From an uncultured Caulobacteraceae bacterium (GTDB lineage: Bacteria; Pseudomonadota; Alphaproteobacteria; Caulobacterales; TH1-2), in NCBI GenBank assembly GCA_937967425.1, contig CALBST010000078.1, positions 1-17,354 on the forward strand: a DNA stretch of 17,354 bases, in the 5' to 3' direction. Below the pieces are notes generated by a model. The model searched no databases, was not told the DNA's origin, and was given only the letters and a program-made list of their open reading frames with translations. Position 1 is the first letter of the stretch, and each line of letters starts with the position of its first letter. Positions 1-5,752 of this stretch are shown here, in pieces. A program made the position numbers and the translations under genes.

Positions 1-458
1 GCGCTATACATCGAGCGCGCCCCGCCATCATACAGCGCCAGCCCGATGAGGCCTTTGCTCTCGAAGCTCGCCAGGATCTCCTGCCCCACGGCGCCATCGA
101 CTGAGCGGCGCATATGATCTTCGCTGTGAAACGTGTACGGGACGACCAAAGCCTGCGTCAGTGGGAACGAGTTGTTCAGCGCCGCCGCGGTTACGCGGCA
201 AAAGTCCAACACGTTGAAGTGCGCGAGCGCGACCGTATCATTCTCACTTCCGAGCTGCCCGCCCGGGTAAGAGCGGATTGAGAGCCGCCCGCCCGTCTCG
301 CGCTCGAGTTCGGCGCCGATCCAACGCACGGCTTCGACAGTCGGATAATCTGTTGGGTGAACATCGACTGCCGTCAGCACGCCACTGTCACTGCGTGGCG
401 CGCATGCGCCAAGGCCAAGCACTGCCCCGCCCGCGAGTAAAGAACGGCGCGTTGTCAT
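1..458 (-). CDS. TRAP transporter solute-binding protein, DctP family (partial)
   Basis: Read from ATG at 458 on the minus strand, this frame stays open for 152 codons to the left edge, so the C-terminal half is missing. The N terminus has a twin-arginine stretch (TTRRSLL, residues 2-8), a short hydrophobic segment and a lipobox LGAC ending at Cys19, suggesting a Tat-exported lipoprotein. The body matches the DctP fold: about residue 37 the segment YPTVEAVRWIGAELE, then GGRLSIRSYPGGQLGSENDT, then a PYTF segment. DctP proteins capture acidic solutes such as C4-dicarboxylates or sugar acids for a DctQM permease, which would lie beyond the left edge. A GGAG ribosome site sits 8 bases before the ATG. 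It starts 22 bases after the hydratase stop, so the two are probably co-transcribed. The ligand cannot be told from sequence; the neighbouring hydratase and KDPG aldolase suggest a sugar acid or keto acid. Confidence 0.88.
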   Translation of the reverse strand, partial: MTTRRSLLAGGAVLGLGACAPRSDSGVLTAVDVHPTDYPTVEAVRWIGAELERETGGRLSIRSYPGGQLGSENDTVALAHFNVLDFCRVTAAALNNSFPLTQALVVPYTFHSEDHMRRSVDGAVGQEILASFESKGLIGLALYDGGARSMYS

Positions 459-480
459 GAGCAGCTCTCCCAACGCGCCA

Positions 481-1320
481 TTAGAGCGCAGCACCGGCTG
501 CGGCGGGAGTCTCTTCGCCGCGCGCCGGCACCGCACGGCAGCGCAACATGCCATAGCCACCGAACGAAAGTTCAGCCGATTGCCCGGCTTCGATCTGGTG
601 CACGCCCGTCACCGCGCCGCTCGAAATCAGCTGCCCTTCGCGCAAGGGTTTGCCGCGCGCCGCGCAGTGCGTCAGCAAGAAGGCCAACGCAGCCAGTGGC
701 CCACCCGGCAGCATCGCCGCATTGCCTTCACCAACACGCTGCGCGTCGATCGAGGTTTGCGCCACGGCGCGCGTCCAGTCGATTGCGCGCCAGTCCTTCA
801 CTTCATCGCCAACAATCAGTCCCGAATTGTTGCCGAAATCGGAAACCGTCACCGCCGGTCCGTGGTCATTGATGCCTGCAAACGGGCTGCCAGCCAGTTC
901 AACGCCGATGTGAACCGCGCCGATCATGTCGGCGGCGTCGGCCGCGCTCCAAACACGCTCGCCCGCATCCTGATCGCGACCGATGCGCAGCACGAATTCC
1001 GCTTCCACCGCGGCAAAGCCGCCGCGCACGACCGGCAAGTCCACCGTCTGATCTGGCGCCGCCATCACCACCTGGCGCTCAAAGATCGGCCCCGCGATCC
1101 GGTCGACGCCAAGCGTCGCGCGCAGCTCGGCGGGCACCAGCCCGATTTTCCAGCCGGCGACCTGATCGTCCCAAAGACCGATCGCCACGTCCTGAATGGC
1201 GTAGGCGGAGGCGAGATCGGGAGGCATCTGACCGGGATAATCGCGCACCGGATCCGCGCGCCGGCGTGCTTCGACGAAAGCGCGGGCGGTAGCGGCCGCA
1301 GAAGCAGCGGAAAGCGGCAC
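481..1320 (-). CDS. 2-keto-4-pentenoate hydratase / FAH-family enzyme
   Basis: This 279-residue protein has the length and motifs of the MhpD-type hydratases in the fumarylacetoacetate hydrolase superfamily. Those enzymes bind a divalent metal and hydrate or decarboxylate 2-keto-4-enoic acids in the cytoplasm. Visible signatures are GWKIGL with Lys58, the metal-binding pair Glu106 and Glu108 in VEAEF, a third acidic ligand Glu141 in GVELAGSPF, GNNSGLIVG near 190 and LPGGPLAALAFL near 225. In MhpD-type enzymes the ligands fall at nearly the same positions. A GAGGA ribosome site lies 8 bases before the ATG. The gene is followed at 22 bases by the TRAP binding protein and is divergent from eda, which suggests keto-acid or sugar-acid breakdown rather than the classic aromatic meta-cleavage pathway, since no ring-cleavage gene is visible. 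The exact substrate is not determinable. Confidence 0.82.
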   Translation of the reverse strand: MPLSAASAAATARAFVEARRRADPVRDYPGQMPPDLASAYAIQDVAIGLWDDQVAGWKIGLVPAELRATLGVDRIAGPIFERQVVMAAPDQTVDLPVVRGGFAAVEAEFVLRIGRDQDAGERVWSAADAADMIGAVHIGVELAGSPFAGINDHGPAVTVSDFGNNSGLIVGDEVKDWRAIDWTRAVAQTSIDAQRVGEGNAAMLPGGPLAALAFLLTHCAARGKPLREGQLISSGAVTGVHQIEAGQSAELSFGGYGMLRCRAVPARGEETPAAAGAAL

Positions 1321-1357
1321 GGTAAGGTTCCTCGCCCTATTGAATACTCAGCGTTTT

Positions 1358-1391
1358 CCGTGAGTTACGGCCACAGCCACGGAGGCTGTGG
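1358..1391. repeat. Two abutting inverted repeats in the hydratase leader
   Basis: CCGT-N5-ACGG (1358-1370) is followed with no gap by CCACAGCC-ACGGA-GGCTGTGG (1371-1391), a perfect 8-bp stem. A third pairing, CCGTG (1358-1362) with CACGG (1378-1382), would exclude the strong stem. If the promoter at 1419-1447 is real, all of this falls in the roughly 90-base leader of the hydratase mRNA. No T tract follows on either strand, so it is not a standard terminator. Confidence 0.5.
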
Positions 1392-1418
1392 GCTCCCTCC
1401 GGCCCGCTCTTGAGCCTG

Positions 1419-1447
1419 AGATTGCACCCTTAGGAAACCGGTGTCAA
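1419..1447 (-). promoter_or_regulatory. Candidate sigma70 promoter for hydratase-TRAP genes
   Basis: On the minus strand TTGACA (1447-1442) is a perfect -35 box, followed after 17 bases by CAATCT (1424-1419), a weak -10. The spacing is right and transcription would start about 90 bases before the hydratase ATG. The -35 box lies inside the near-palindrome listed at 1433-1446. Confidence 0.4.
1433..1446. promoter_or_regulatory. Candidate LacI-family operator
   Basis: GGAAACCGGTGTCA is an imperfect palindrome centred on ACCGGT; the other strand reads TGACACCGGTTTCC. One half (TGACACCGGT) has the look of LacI-family sugar operators, which have a central CG. It overlaps the -35 box of the minus-strand promoter and lies in the spacer shared with eda, so one repressor could control both directions. 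No lacI-type gene is in the window. Confidence 0.35.
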
Positions 1448-1522
1448 TTTGCTTTCAGTGTTCCCCGCGGACGCCGATCTCCGGCTTGAAACCACCCGCC
1501 AGCCGGGCCCACACAGGACTTT

Positions 1523-2164
1523 ATGAAAACGCCCCAAGACGCCATCCCGGTTCTGACACTCTCGCCGGTCATCCCGGTCGTAACCATCGATGACGCAGCC
1601 AATGCCGTGCCGCTGGCGCGCGTGCTGCTGGCCAGCGGCGTGCGCACTATCGAGATCACGCTGCGCACGCCCGCGGCGCTCGACGCGATCCGGGCTGTCT
1701 CCGAGGAAGCGCCGGAGATGATTGTCGGCGCCGGCACCGTGCTGAGCGAGGACGATCTCAACGCCGCCATTGAAGCAGGTGCGAAGTACGCGCTCTCGCC
1801 AGGCGGCACGACGAAATTGATGAAAGCCGCGCGCAAAGCGGCGATCCCGTTCGTGCCCGGCGTCGCCACCGCGAGCGAAATCCAGCGCGGCCTCGAACTC
1901 GGCTACACCTGCTTCAAGTTCTTTCCCGCCGAACAGCTCGGCGGCGTTTCAACGTTGAAAGCGATCGCCGGCCCGCTGCCGAGCGTACGCTTCTGCCCGA
2001 CTGGTTCGATCACGCCAGACAAAGCGCCCGCATATCTCGCGCTCAGCAATGTGCTGTGCGTTGGCGGCTCGTGGATCGCGCCGTCCGACTACATCAAGGC
2101 CGGAGACTGGGCGAGCATCGAAGCGGCGGCCAAGCGCGCCGCAGCCCTAAAGCCTGTCGCGTAG
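1523..2164 (+). CDS. eda: 2-dehydro-3-deoxy-phosphogluconate (KDPG) aldolase
   Basis: The 213-residue protein is a full-length class I KDPG/KHG aldolase. It splits 2-keto-3-deoxy-6-phosphogluconate into pyruvate and glyceraldehyde 3-phosphate in the Entner-Doudoroff pathway. The catalytic set is intact and nearly in E. coli register: Glu44 and Arg48 in IEITLRT, Thr72 in GAGTV, the Schiff-base Lys132 in CFKFFPAE, plus SPGGT near 92 and GSI near 172. AGGA lies 4 bases before the ATG, a slightly short gap. No edd, glk or zwf gene is nearby, so here it probably serves the adjoining keto-acid or sugar-acid genes, or the Entner-Doudoroff genes lie elsewhere. The last 18 bases overlap the end of the convergent puuB gene. 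Confidence 0.95.
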   Translation: MKTPQDAIPVLTLSPVIPVVTIDDAANAVPLARVLLASGVRTIEITLRTPAALDAIRAVSEEAPEMIVGAGTVLSEDDLNAAIEAGAKYALSPGGTTKLMKAARKAAIPFVPGVATASEIQRGLELGYTCFKFFPAEQLGGVSTLKAIAGPLPSVRFCPTGSITPDKAPAYLALSNVLCVGGSWIAPSDYIKAGDWASIEAAAKRAAALKPVA

Positions 2165-3430
2165 CGCGTACCAAAGCATGCCCAACACATAGAGCGGCGA
2201 ACGCAACGCCGCGCCGCCGGGAAACTCCGGCGGCGCTATACCGGCCAACACATCAAAGCGTTCAGCCGTCCCCGCCATCGCCTCGGACAACACGTTCCCT
2301 ACGAGAGCCGGCAACAGTACGCCCTGACCTGAATAGCCGTGCGCAAAGAAGAGATCTCCGAAGCGGCCGATATGAGGGAGACGCGACATGCTGATCGAGA
2401 CAAGCCCACCCCAGGCATAGTCGATCGGTTCGTTCGCGAGTTGCGGAAACACGCGCGCCATATGGTTGCGTGTGAATGCCGCGATGTTAGCTGGCGGCTG
2501 CGGCGTGTAGCGCTCGCCACCGCCAAAGATGAGCCGCCCATCCGCACTCATGCGGAAATAGTTCACGACGAACCGGCTATCGCTCACCGCCAGGTCGTCG
2601 GCAATCAGCTCTTCGGATTTGTCGAGCGGCTTCGTCGCACAGAGATAGTTCGCCACTGGCATGATCCGCGCCGCCAAACGCGGCTCAAGATCGCCCAGCA
2701 GCGCGTCGCACGCCAGCACACCGAACCGCGCCCGGACGCTACCGGCCTCGGTATGCGCGACAACCCCACGCGCGGTTTCGACACGAACGACGGGCGAGTG
2801 CTCGTGCAGAACAACACCGCCGCCACGGGCGGCTTCCGCAAGGCCCAACGCATAATTCAACGGATGCAGATGGCCGCCCAATCGATCCAGCAGCCCACCA
2901 TGAAAGCGCGGCGCGTTGACCAGCTCGCACGCGGCCGTCGTGTCGAGCACTTCCATGTGCTCATAGCCGAAGGCGCTGCGCGCCAGATCACGCTCCCGCT
3001 CCATCCACGCGCGATCGCTTTCCTTCGCTGCAAGCGTAAGATGGCCGCGCTGGCGTAGGTCGCACTCTATGCCATGCTGCTCGATGCGCCCCAGCGTCAT
3101 CGAACGCGCTTCAAGCGAGAGTTTGAACAAAGCCTTCGCCTGCGCCTCACCGAATTTTGCAATCAGCTCCGATGCGCCTTTGCGCCAGCCGGGAATCATT
3201 TGGCCGCCATTGCGGCCCGAAGCGCCCCAGCCGATTCGGCCCGCCTCAAGCAGCACAACGGAAAACCCGCGCTCCGCCGCATTCAACGCCGCATGCAGGC
3301 CCGTGTAGCCGCCGCCAATGACGACGACATCCGCAGCCACATCACCTTCGAGCTTTGGCGCCGGCGCGAACGGATTGGCGGTCGCGACATAGTACGACCG
3401 CTCCATCCCCAAGCCGGAGTTGAAGCTCAC
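2147..3430 (-). CDS. puuB: Gamma-glutamylputrescine oxidoreductase
   Basis: This 427-residue FAD enzyme matches E. coli PuuB (426 residues) from end to end. It oxidises gamma-glutamylputrescine to gamma-glutamyl-gamma-aminobutyraldehyde, releasing ammonia and peroxide. Visible features are the opening SYYVATAN-FAP, the dinucleotide-binding loop VIGGGYTG at 37-44, the D-amino-acid-oxidase-family motif GWGASGRNGGQ at 67-77, GGHLHPLNYALGLAEA in the middle, FGGGERY, GYSGQGV and the C-terminal AERFDVLAGI and YALRDRL. It starts with GTG one base after the puuA stop; AAGG lies 6 bases before it, which supports GTG over the ATG at codon 9. It forms a two-gene unit with the synthetase and ends tail-to-tail with eda. 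Confidence 0.93.
   Translation of the reverse strand: MSFNSGLGMERSYYVATANPFAPAPKLEGDVAADVVVIGGGYTGLHAALNAAERGFSVVLLEAGRIGWGASGRNGGQMIPGWRKGASELIAKFGEAQAKALFKLSLEARSMTLGRIEQHGIECDLRQRGHLTLAAKESDRAWMERERDLARSAFGYEHMEVLDTTAACELVNAPRFHGGLLDRLGGHLHPLNYALGLAEAARGGGVVLHEHSPVVRVETARGVVAHTEAGSVRARFGVLACDALLGDLEPRLAARIMPVANYLCATKPLDKSEELIADDLAVSDSRFVVNYFRMSADGRLIFGGGERYTPQPPANIAAFTRNHMARVFPQLANEPIDYAWGGLVSISMSRLPHIGRFGDLFFAHGYSGQGVLLPALVGNVLSEAMAGTAERFDVLAGIAPPEFPGGAALRSPLYVLGMLWYALRDRL
2211..2236. repeat. Perfect 10-bp GC hairpin after eda, inside the puuB 3' end
   Basis: GCGCCGCCGG (2211-2220) and CCGGCGGCGC (2227-2236) are perfect inverted arms around the 6-base loop GAAACT. It begins 47 bases after the eda stop. 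On the plus strand it could block or slow the eda transcript, but it is followed by TATACC rather than a T run. On the minus strand it is puuB coding sequence (Pro-Gly-Gly region). Confidence 0.55.
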
Positions 3431-3431
3431 G

Positions 3432-4778
3432 TCAAACCTTGAGCAGCAAGTGATCGCGTTCCCACGAGGAAATCACGCCCTCGAAATTACCGAGTTCATG
3501 ATCCTTGATCTGTTGAAACGCATTGCAGAAATGTTCGCCCAGCAATTCACGCACCGGAGCGCATTTTTGAAAGCGATCAAGCCCTTCGCGCAATGTCCGT
3601 GGCAGCGTCCGCGCCCACTTGTAGGCGCTCCCCTGCACCATCTCGGCCGGCGCGATCTTATCGCGTATGCCTATATAGCCGCACACAAGCACGGCGGCGA
3701 TCGCAAGGTAGGGGTTCGCGTCGGCGCCGGGCAGACGGTTCTCGATCCGTCTATTGCTCGCTTGCGAGATCGGCACGCGCAGGCCGCATGAGCGGTTGTC
3801 GTAACCCCATTGCAGATTGATCGGGGCAGAGAAATCCGGACGCATGCGGCGGAAGGAATTCACGTTCGGCGCAAACAACGGCGTCACCTCGCCGAGATAT
3901 TTCTGCAAACCGCCAACGAAGTGCCTGAACATATCAGTGTTGCCGTCACCCTCGTCAGTACCAAACAAGTTGCCGCCCTTCTTCGCGTCGACGACGGAAA
4001 CGTGCAGATGCATCGCTGAACCGGGCTGGTTCTCCATCGGCTTGGCCATGAACGTCGCGTACACGCCATGCTTCAGCGCAACCTGGCGGACGATGCGCTT
4101 GAACACCAGTACCTGATCCGAGACGTGGACCGGGTCACCGTGGTTGAAATTGATCTCGAGCTGGGCGGTGCCGCTTTCGTGGATCATCGTATCGAGATGA
4201 AGCGAAGCCGCTTCCGCGTGTTCGTAGATTGTCTCGATCAGATCCTCGTACTCGGTGATCGCCTCCAGCCCGTAAGGCTGCGGTGAAGTTTCAGATCGGC
4301 CAGAACGCCCCGCCGGCGGCGCCAGCGGCAAATCCGGGTCGGTGTTCACCTGGGTCAGGTAAAACTCCAGCTCCGGCGCCACGACGGGCCGCAAGCCGAC
4401 GTCTTCGTAAAGCTTAATGACGCGGCGCAGCACATAGCGCGGCGCGATGTCATAGGGCTCGCCGTTGGTGTTGTAGGTGTCGGCAAAGACGAACGCCGTC
4501 GGCGTCTTGTAGCCCGGCGCCACGCAGATGGTCTCGATGTCCGGCCGCAGCACGACGTCGGGATCTTGCGTGGATATCGCCTCATCTGCCTCGTCGGCAT
4601 ACTCGCCGGTCACCGTAAGCAGATAGATGCTGGAGGGAATTCGCAGCGAGCCGTCACGCTCGCTTTGCAGGAACTTCTGCGCCGGGACGACCTTACCCCG
4701 GATAACCCCATTCAGATCGGGTATAAGGCACTCGATCTCGCCAATGCCGCGTTCTTTGATCCAATTTGAAAAGCTCAT
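3432..4778 (-). CDS. puuA: Glutamine synthetase-family gamma-glutamylpolyamine synthetase (copy 1)
   Basis: The 448-residue protein belongs to the glutamine synthetase superfamily, in a branch resembling Pseudomonas glutamylpolyamine synthetases. It would join glutamate to putrescine or another polyamine with ATP, the first step of the Puu route. The beta-grasp domain covers about 1-105, with DLNGVIRGK at 21-29. The catalytic domain shows Glu136 and Glu138 in PELEFYL, Glu201 and Glu208, GSAMHLHVSV with His257, APNVNSFRR near 303, WGYDNRS near 324 and RIENRLPGADANP near 344. At the position of the GlnA ammonia-site motif DGSS it has PSSIYL, which fits an amine rather than ammonia substrate. 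ATG at 4778 is preferred to the upstream GTG at 4787, because homologues begin MSF; no clear ribosome site is seen. It is followed by puuB at one base. Confidence 0.88.
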   Translation of the reverse strand: MSFSNWIKERGIGEIECLIPDLNGVIRGKVVPAQKFLQSERDGSLRIPSSIYLLTVTGEYADEADEAISTQDPDVVLRPDIETICVAPGYKTPTAFVFADTYNTNGEPYDIAPRYVLRRVIKLYEDVGLRPVVAPELEFYLTQVNTDPDLPLAPPAGRSGRSETSPQPYGLEAITEYEDLIETIYEHAEAASLHLDTMIHESGTAQLEINFNHGDPVHVSDQVLVFKRIVRQVALKHGVYATFMAKPMENQPGSAMHLHVSVVDAKKGGNLFGTDEGDGNTDMFRHFVGGLQKYLGEVTPLFAPNVNSFRRMRPDFSAPINLQWGYDNRSCGLRVPISQASNRRIENRLPGADANPYLAIAAVLVCGYIGIRDKIAPAEMVQGSAYKWARTLPRTLREGLDRFQKCAPVRELLGEHFCNAFQQIKDHELGNFEGVISSWERDHLLLKV

Positions 4779-4791
4779 TGCACACACACGC

Positions 4792-4807
4792 TTTCGCGCA
4801 CGCGAAA
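4792..4807. promoter_or_regulatory. Perfect palindrome before puuA, candidate GntR operator
   Basis: TTTCGCG-CA-CGCGAAA is a perfect inverted repeat with 7-bp arms, ending 13 bases before the puuA ATG. Its minus-strand reading shares the 10-mer TTTCGCGTGC with a second site at 5040-5055 just upstream of the divergent regulator gene. It could be an operator or an mRNA hairpin near the ribosome site. Confidence 0.45.
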
Positions 4808-4887
4808 TCGCTGTGCGCCGAGATGGCGCGCGAGAACCGCAACTGAAATTCTTTCAAACGGGCGCGGCGCGACTGAACGTCTTTCAC

Positions 4888-4938
4888 GGCCGCCAAGGGC
4901 CGCCTTCACACCACACCCATCTGCCTTCTTGGGAAGGC
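4888..4938 (-). repeat. Hairpins and direct repeat in the puuA leader
   Basis: GCCTTC-TTGG-GAAGGC (4923-4938) is a perfect 6-bp stem with a 4-base loop. Next to it GGCCGCC occurs twice in direct order (4888-4894 and 4898-4904). Both lie in the predicted transcribed leader of puuA. No terminator-like T run follows. Confidence 0.4.
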
Positions 4939-4969
4939 CGCGGGAGCGCATAAGTCACCTGATACGGAC

Positions 4970-4999
4970 ACTATCCCGGCTCGCGCAGGGGCAAGTCAA
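4970..4999 (-). promoter_or_regulatory. Candidate sigma70 promoter for puuA-puuB
   Basis: On the minus strand TTGACT (4999-4994) and GATAGT (4975-4970) are separated by 18 bases, matching 5 of 6 and 4 of 6 consensus bases. The start site would be near 4963, giving a leader of about 185 bases before puuA. This is the best promoter seen in the 302-base spacer between puuA and the regulator gene. No equally good plus-strand promoter for the regulator was found. Confidence 0.5.
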
Positions 5000-5039
5000 G
5001 ACGTCACACCCCGGCTTGCGGGCTGCCCCTTTCTGTAGT

Positions 5040-5055
5040 TTTCGCGTGCACGCCG
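5040..5055. promoter_or_regulatory. Second copy of the TTTCGCGTGC motif, upstream of the GntR gene
   Basis: The plus strand reads TTTCGCGTGCACGCCG, identical over its first 10 bases to the minus-strand reading of the palindrome at 4807-4792 and matching 12 of 16 overall. It contains its own palindrome GCGTGCACGC (5044-5053) and ends 25 bases before the regulator ATG. The facing placement suggests a shared operator used by the GntR protein. Confidence 0.4.
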
Positions 5056-5080
5056 GGATTGTTACCGCTACGAGCGCCGT

Positions 5081-5752
5081 ATGATCCTGAACTTCAAGGG
5101 CTCAGACGAGGGGCTGAACTCAAGCGTTTACGCGGAATTGCGCAAACGCATCGTCACCGGGCACATCTCTCCTTCCCATGAATTGTCGACGCGCGGGCTC
5201 GCCGGCGAATTAGGCGTTAGCCAAACGCCAGTGCGCGACGCGCTCTCGCGCCTCTCTGCTGAAGGCGCGGTTTCGATTCGCTCCAAGCGCCGCGTCCGCG
5301 TGCCGGAAATGACTCGCGAGCGCTTTGAGGACCTGCTCCGTTGCCGCCTCCTCCTCGAACCAGAAGCGGCCGCGTTAGCGGTCCCTTTCCTAACACCGGC
5401 TGACGTCACGAAACTGCGCGAGATCGACGCCACGCTGGCGGCCGCAATCAAGGACGGCGATGCCGGCACCTATATGCAGGCCAATTACGACTTCCATTTC
5501 ACGCTCTACCGTGCACAACCGCAGAAGACGCTGACCCAGCTGATAGAGACGCTTTGGCTACAGTTCGGCCCGCACATGCGCATGCTCTACGACCGTGTCT
5601 CCCACGCAGAGCTGAACGACCGTCACCAGACGGCGATTGCCGCGATCGAAGCGAAAGACGCCGCAGCGCTTCGCGACGCGATTGCGCTCGATATCTCGGA
5701 TGGCATGGGCATGCTCGGCCGCACCGACTTCGCGGCGAATTCGGCGCGTTAA
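5081..5752 (+). CDS. GntR-family transcriptional regulator, FCD (FadR) subfamily
   Basis: The 223-residue protein has an N-terminal winged helix (about 13-75), with the GntR signature STRGLAGELGVSQTPVRDAL at 36-55, and a C-terminal all-helical FCD ligand domain (about 83-210). FCD domains usually hold a metal with an Asp or Asn, then His residues. Here Asn135 and His139 (NYDFH) and His182 are visible, but the usual last His, 22 residues further on, is Asp204 (ALDIS). It is divergent from puuA-puuB and convergent with the large polyamine operon, so it probably controls polyamine catabolism in place of PuuR. The effector may be a polyamine, a glutamylated intermediate or GABA. The ribosome site is weak. 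Its stop codon overlaps the spuC stop. Confidence 0.9.
   Translation: MILNFKGSDEGLNSSVYAELRKRIVTGHISPSHELSTRGLAGELGVSQTPVRDALSRLSAEGAVSIRSKRRVRVPEMTRERFEDLLRCRLLLEPEAAALAVPFLTPADVTKLREIDATLAAAIKDGDAGTYMQANYDFHFTLYRAQPQKTLTQLIETLWLQFGPHMRMLYDRVSHAELNDRHQTAIAAIEAKDAAALRDAIALDISDGMGMLGRTDFAANSAR

Noticed and set aside
457..1413. 318-codon open frame on the plus strand
   Set aside because: Antisense to the hydratase gene; the hydratase has conserved metal ligands and a ribosome site, this frame has neither.
1481..1506. CCGGCT/AGCCGG inverted repeat before eda
   Set aside because: 6-bp arms with a 14-base loop are common in this composition; no position-specific support.
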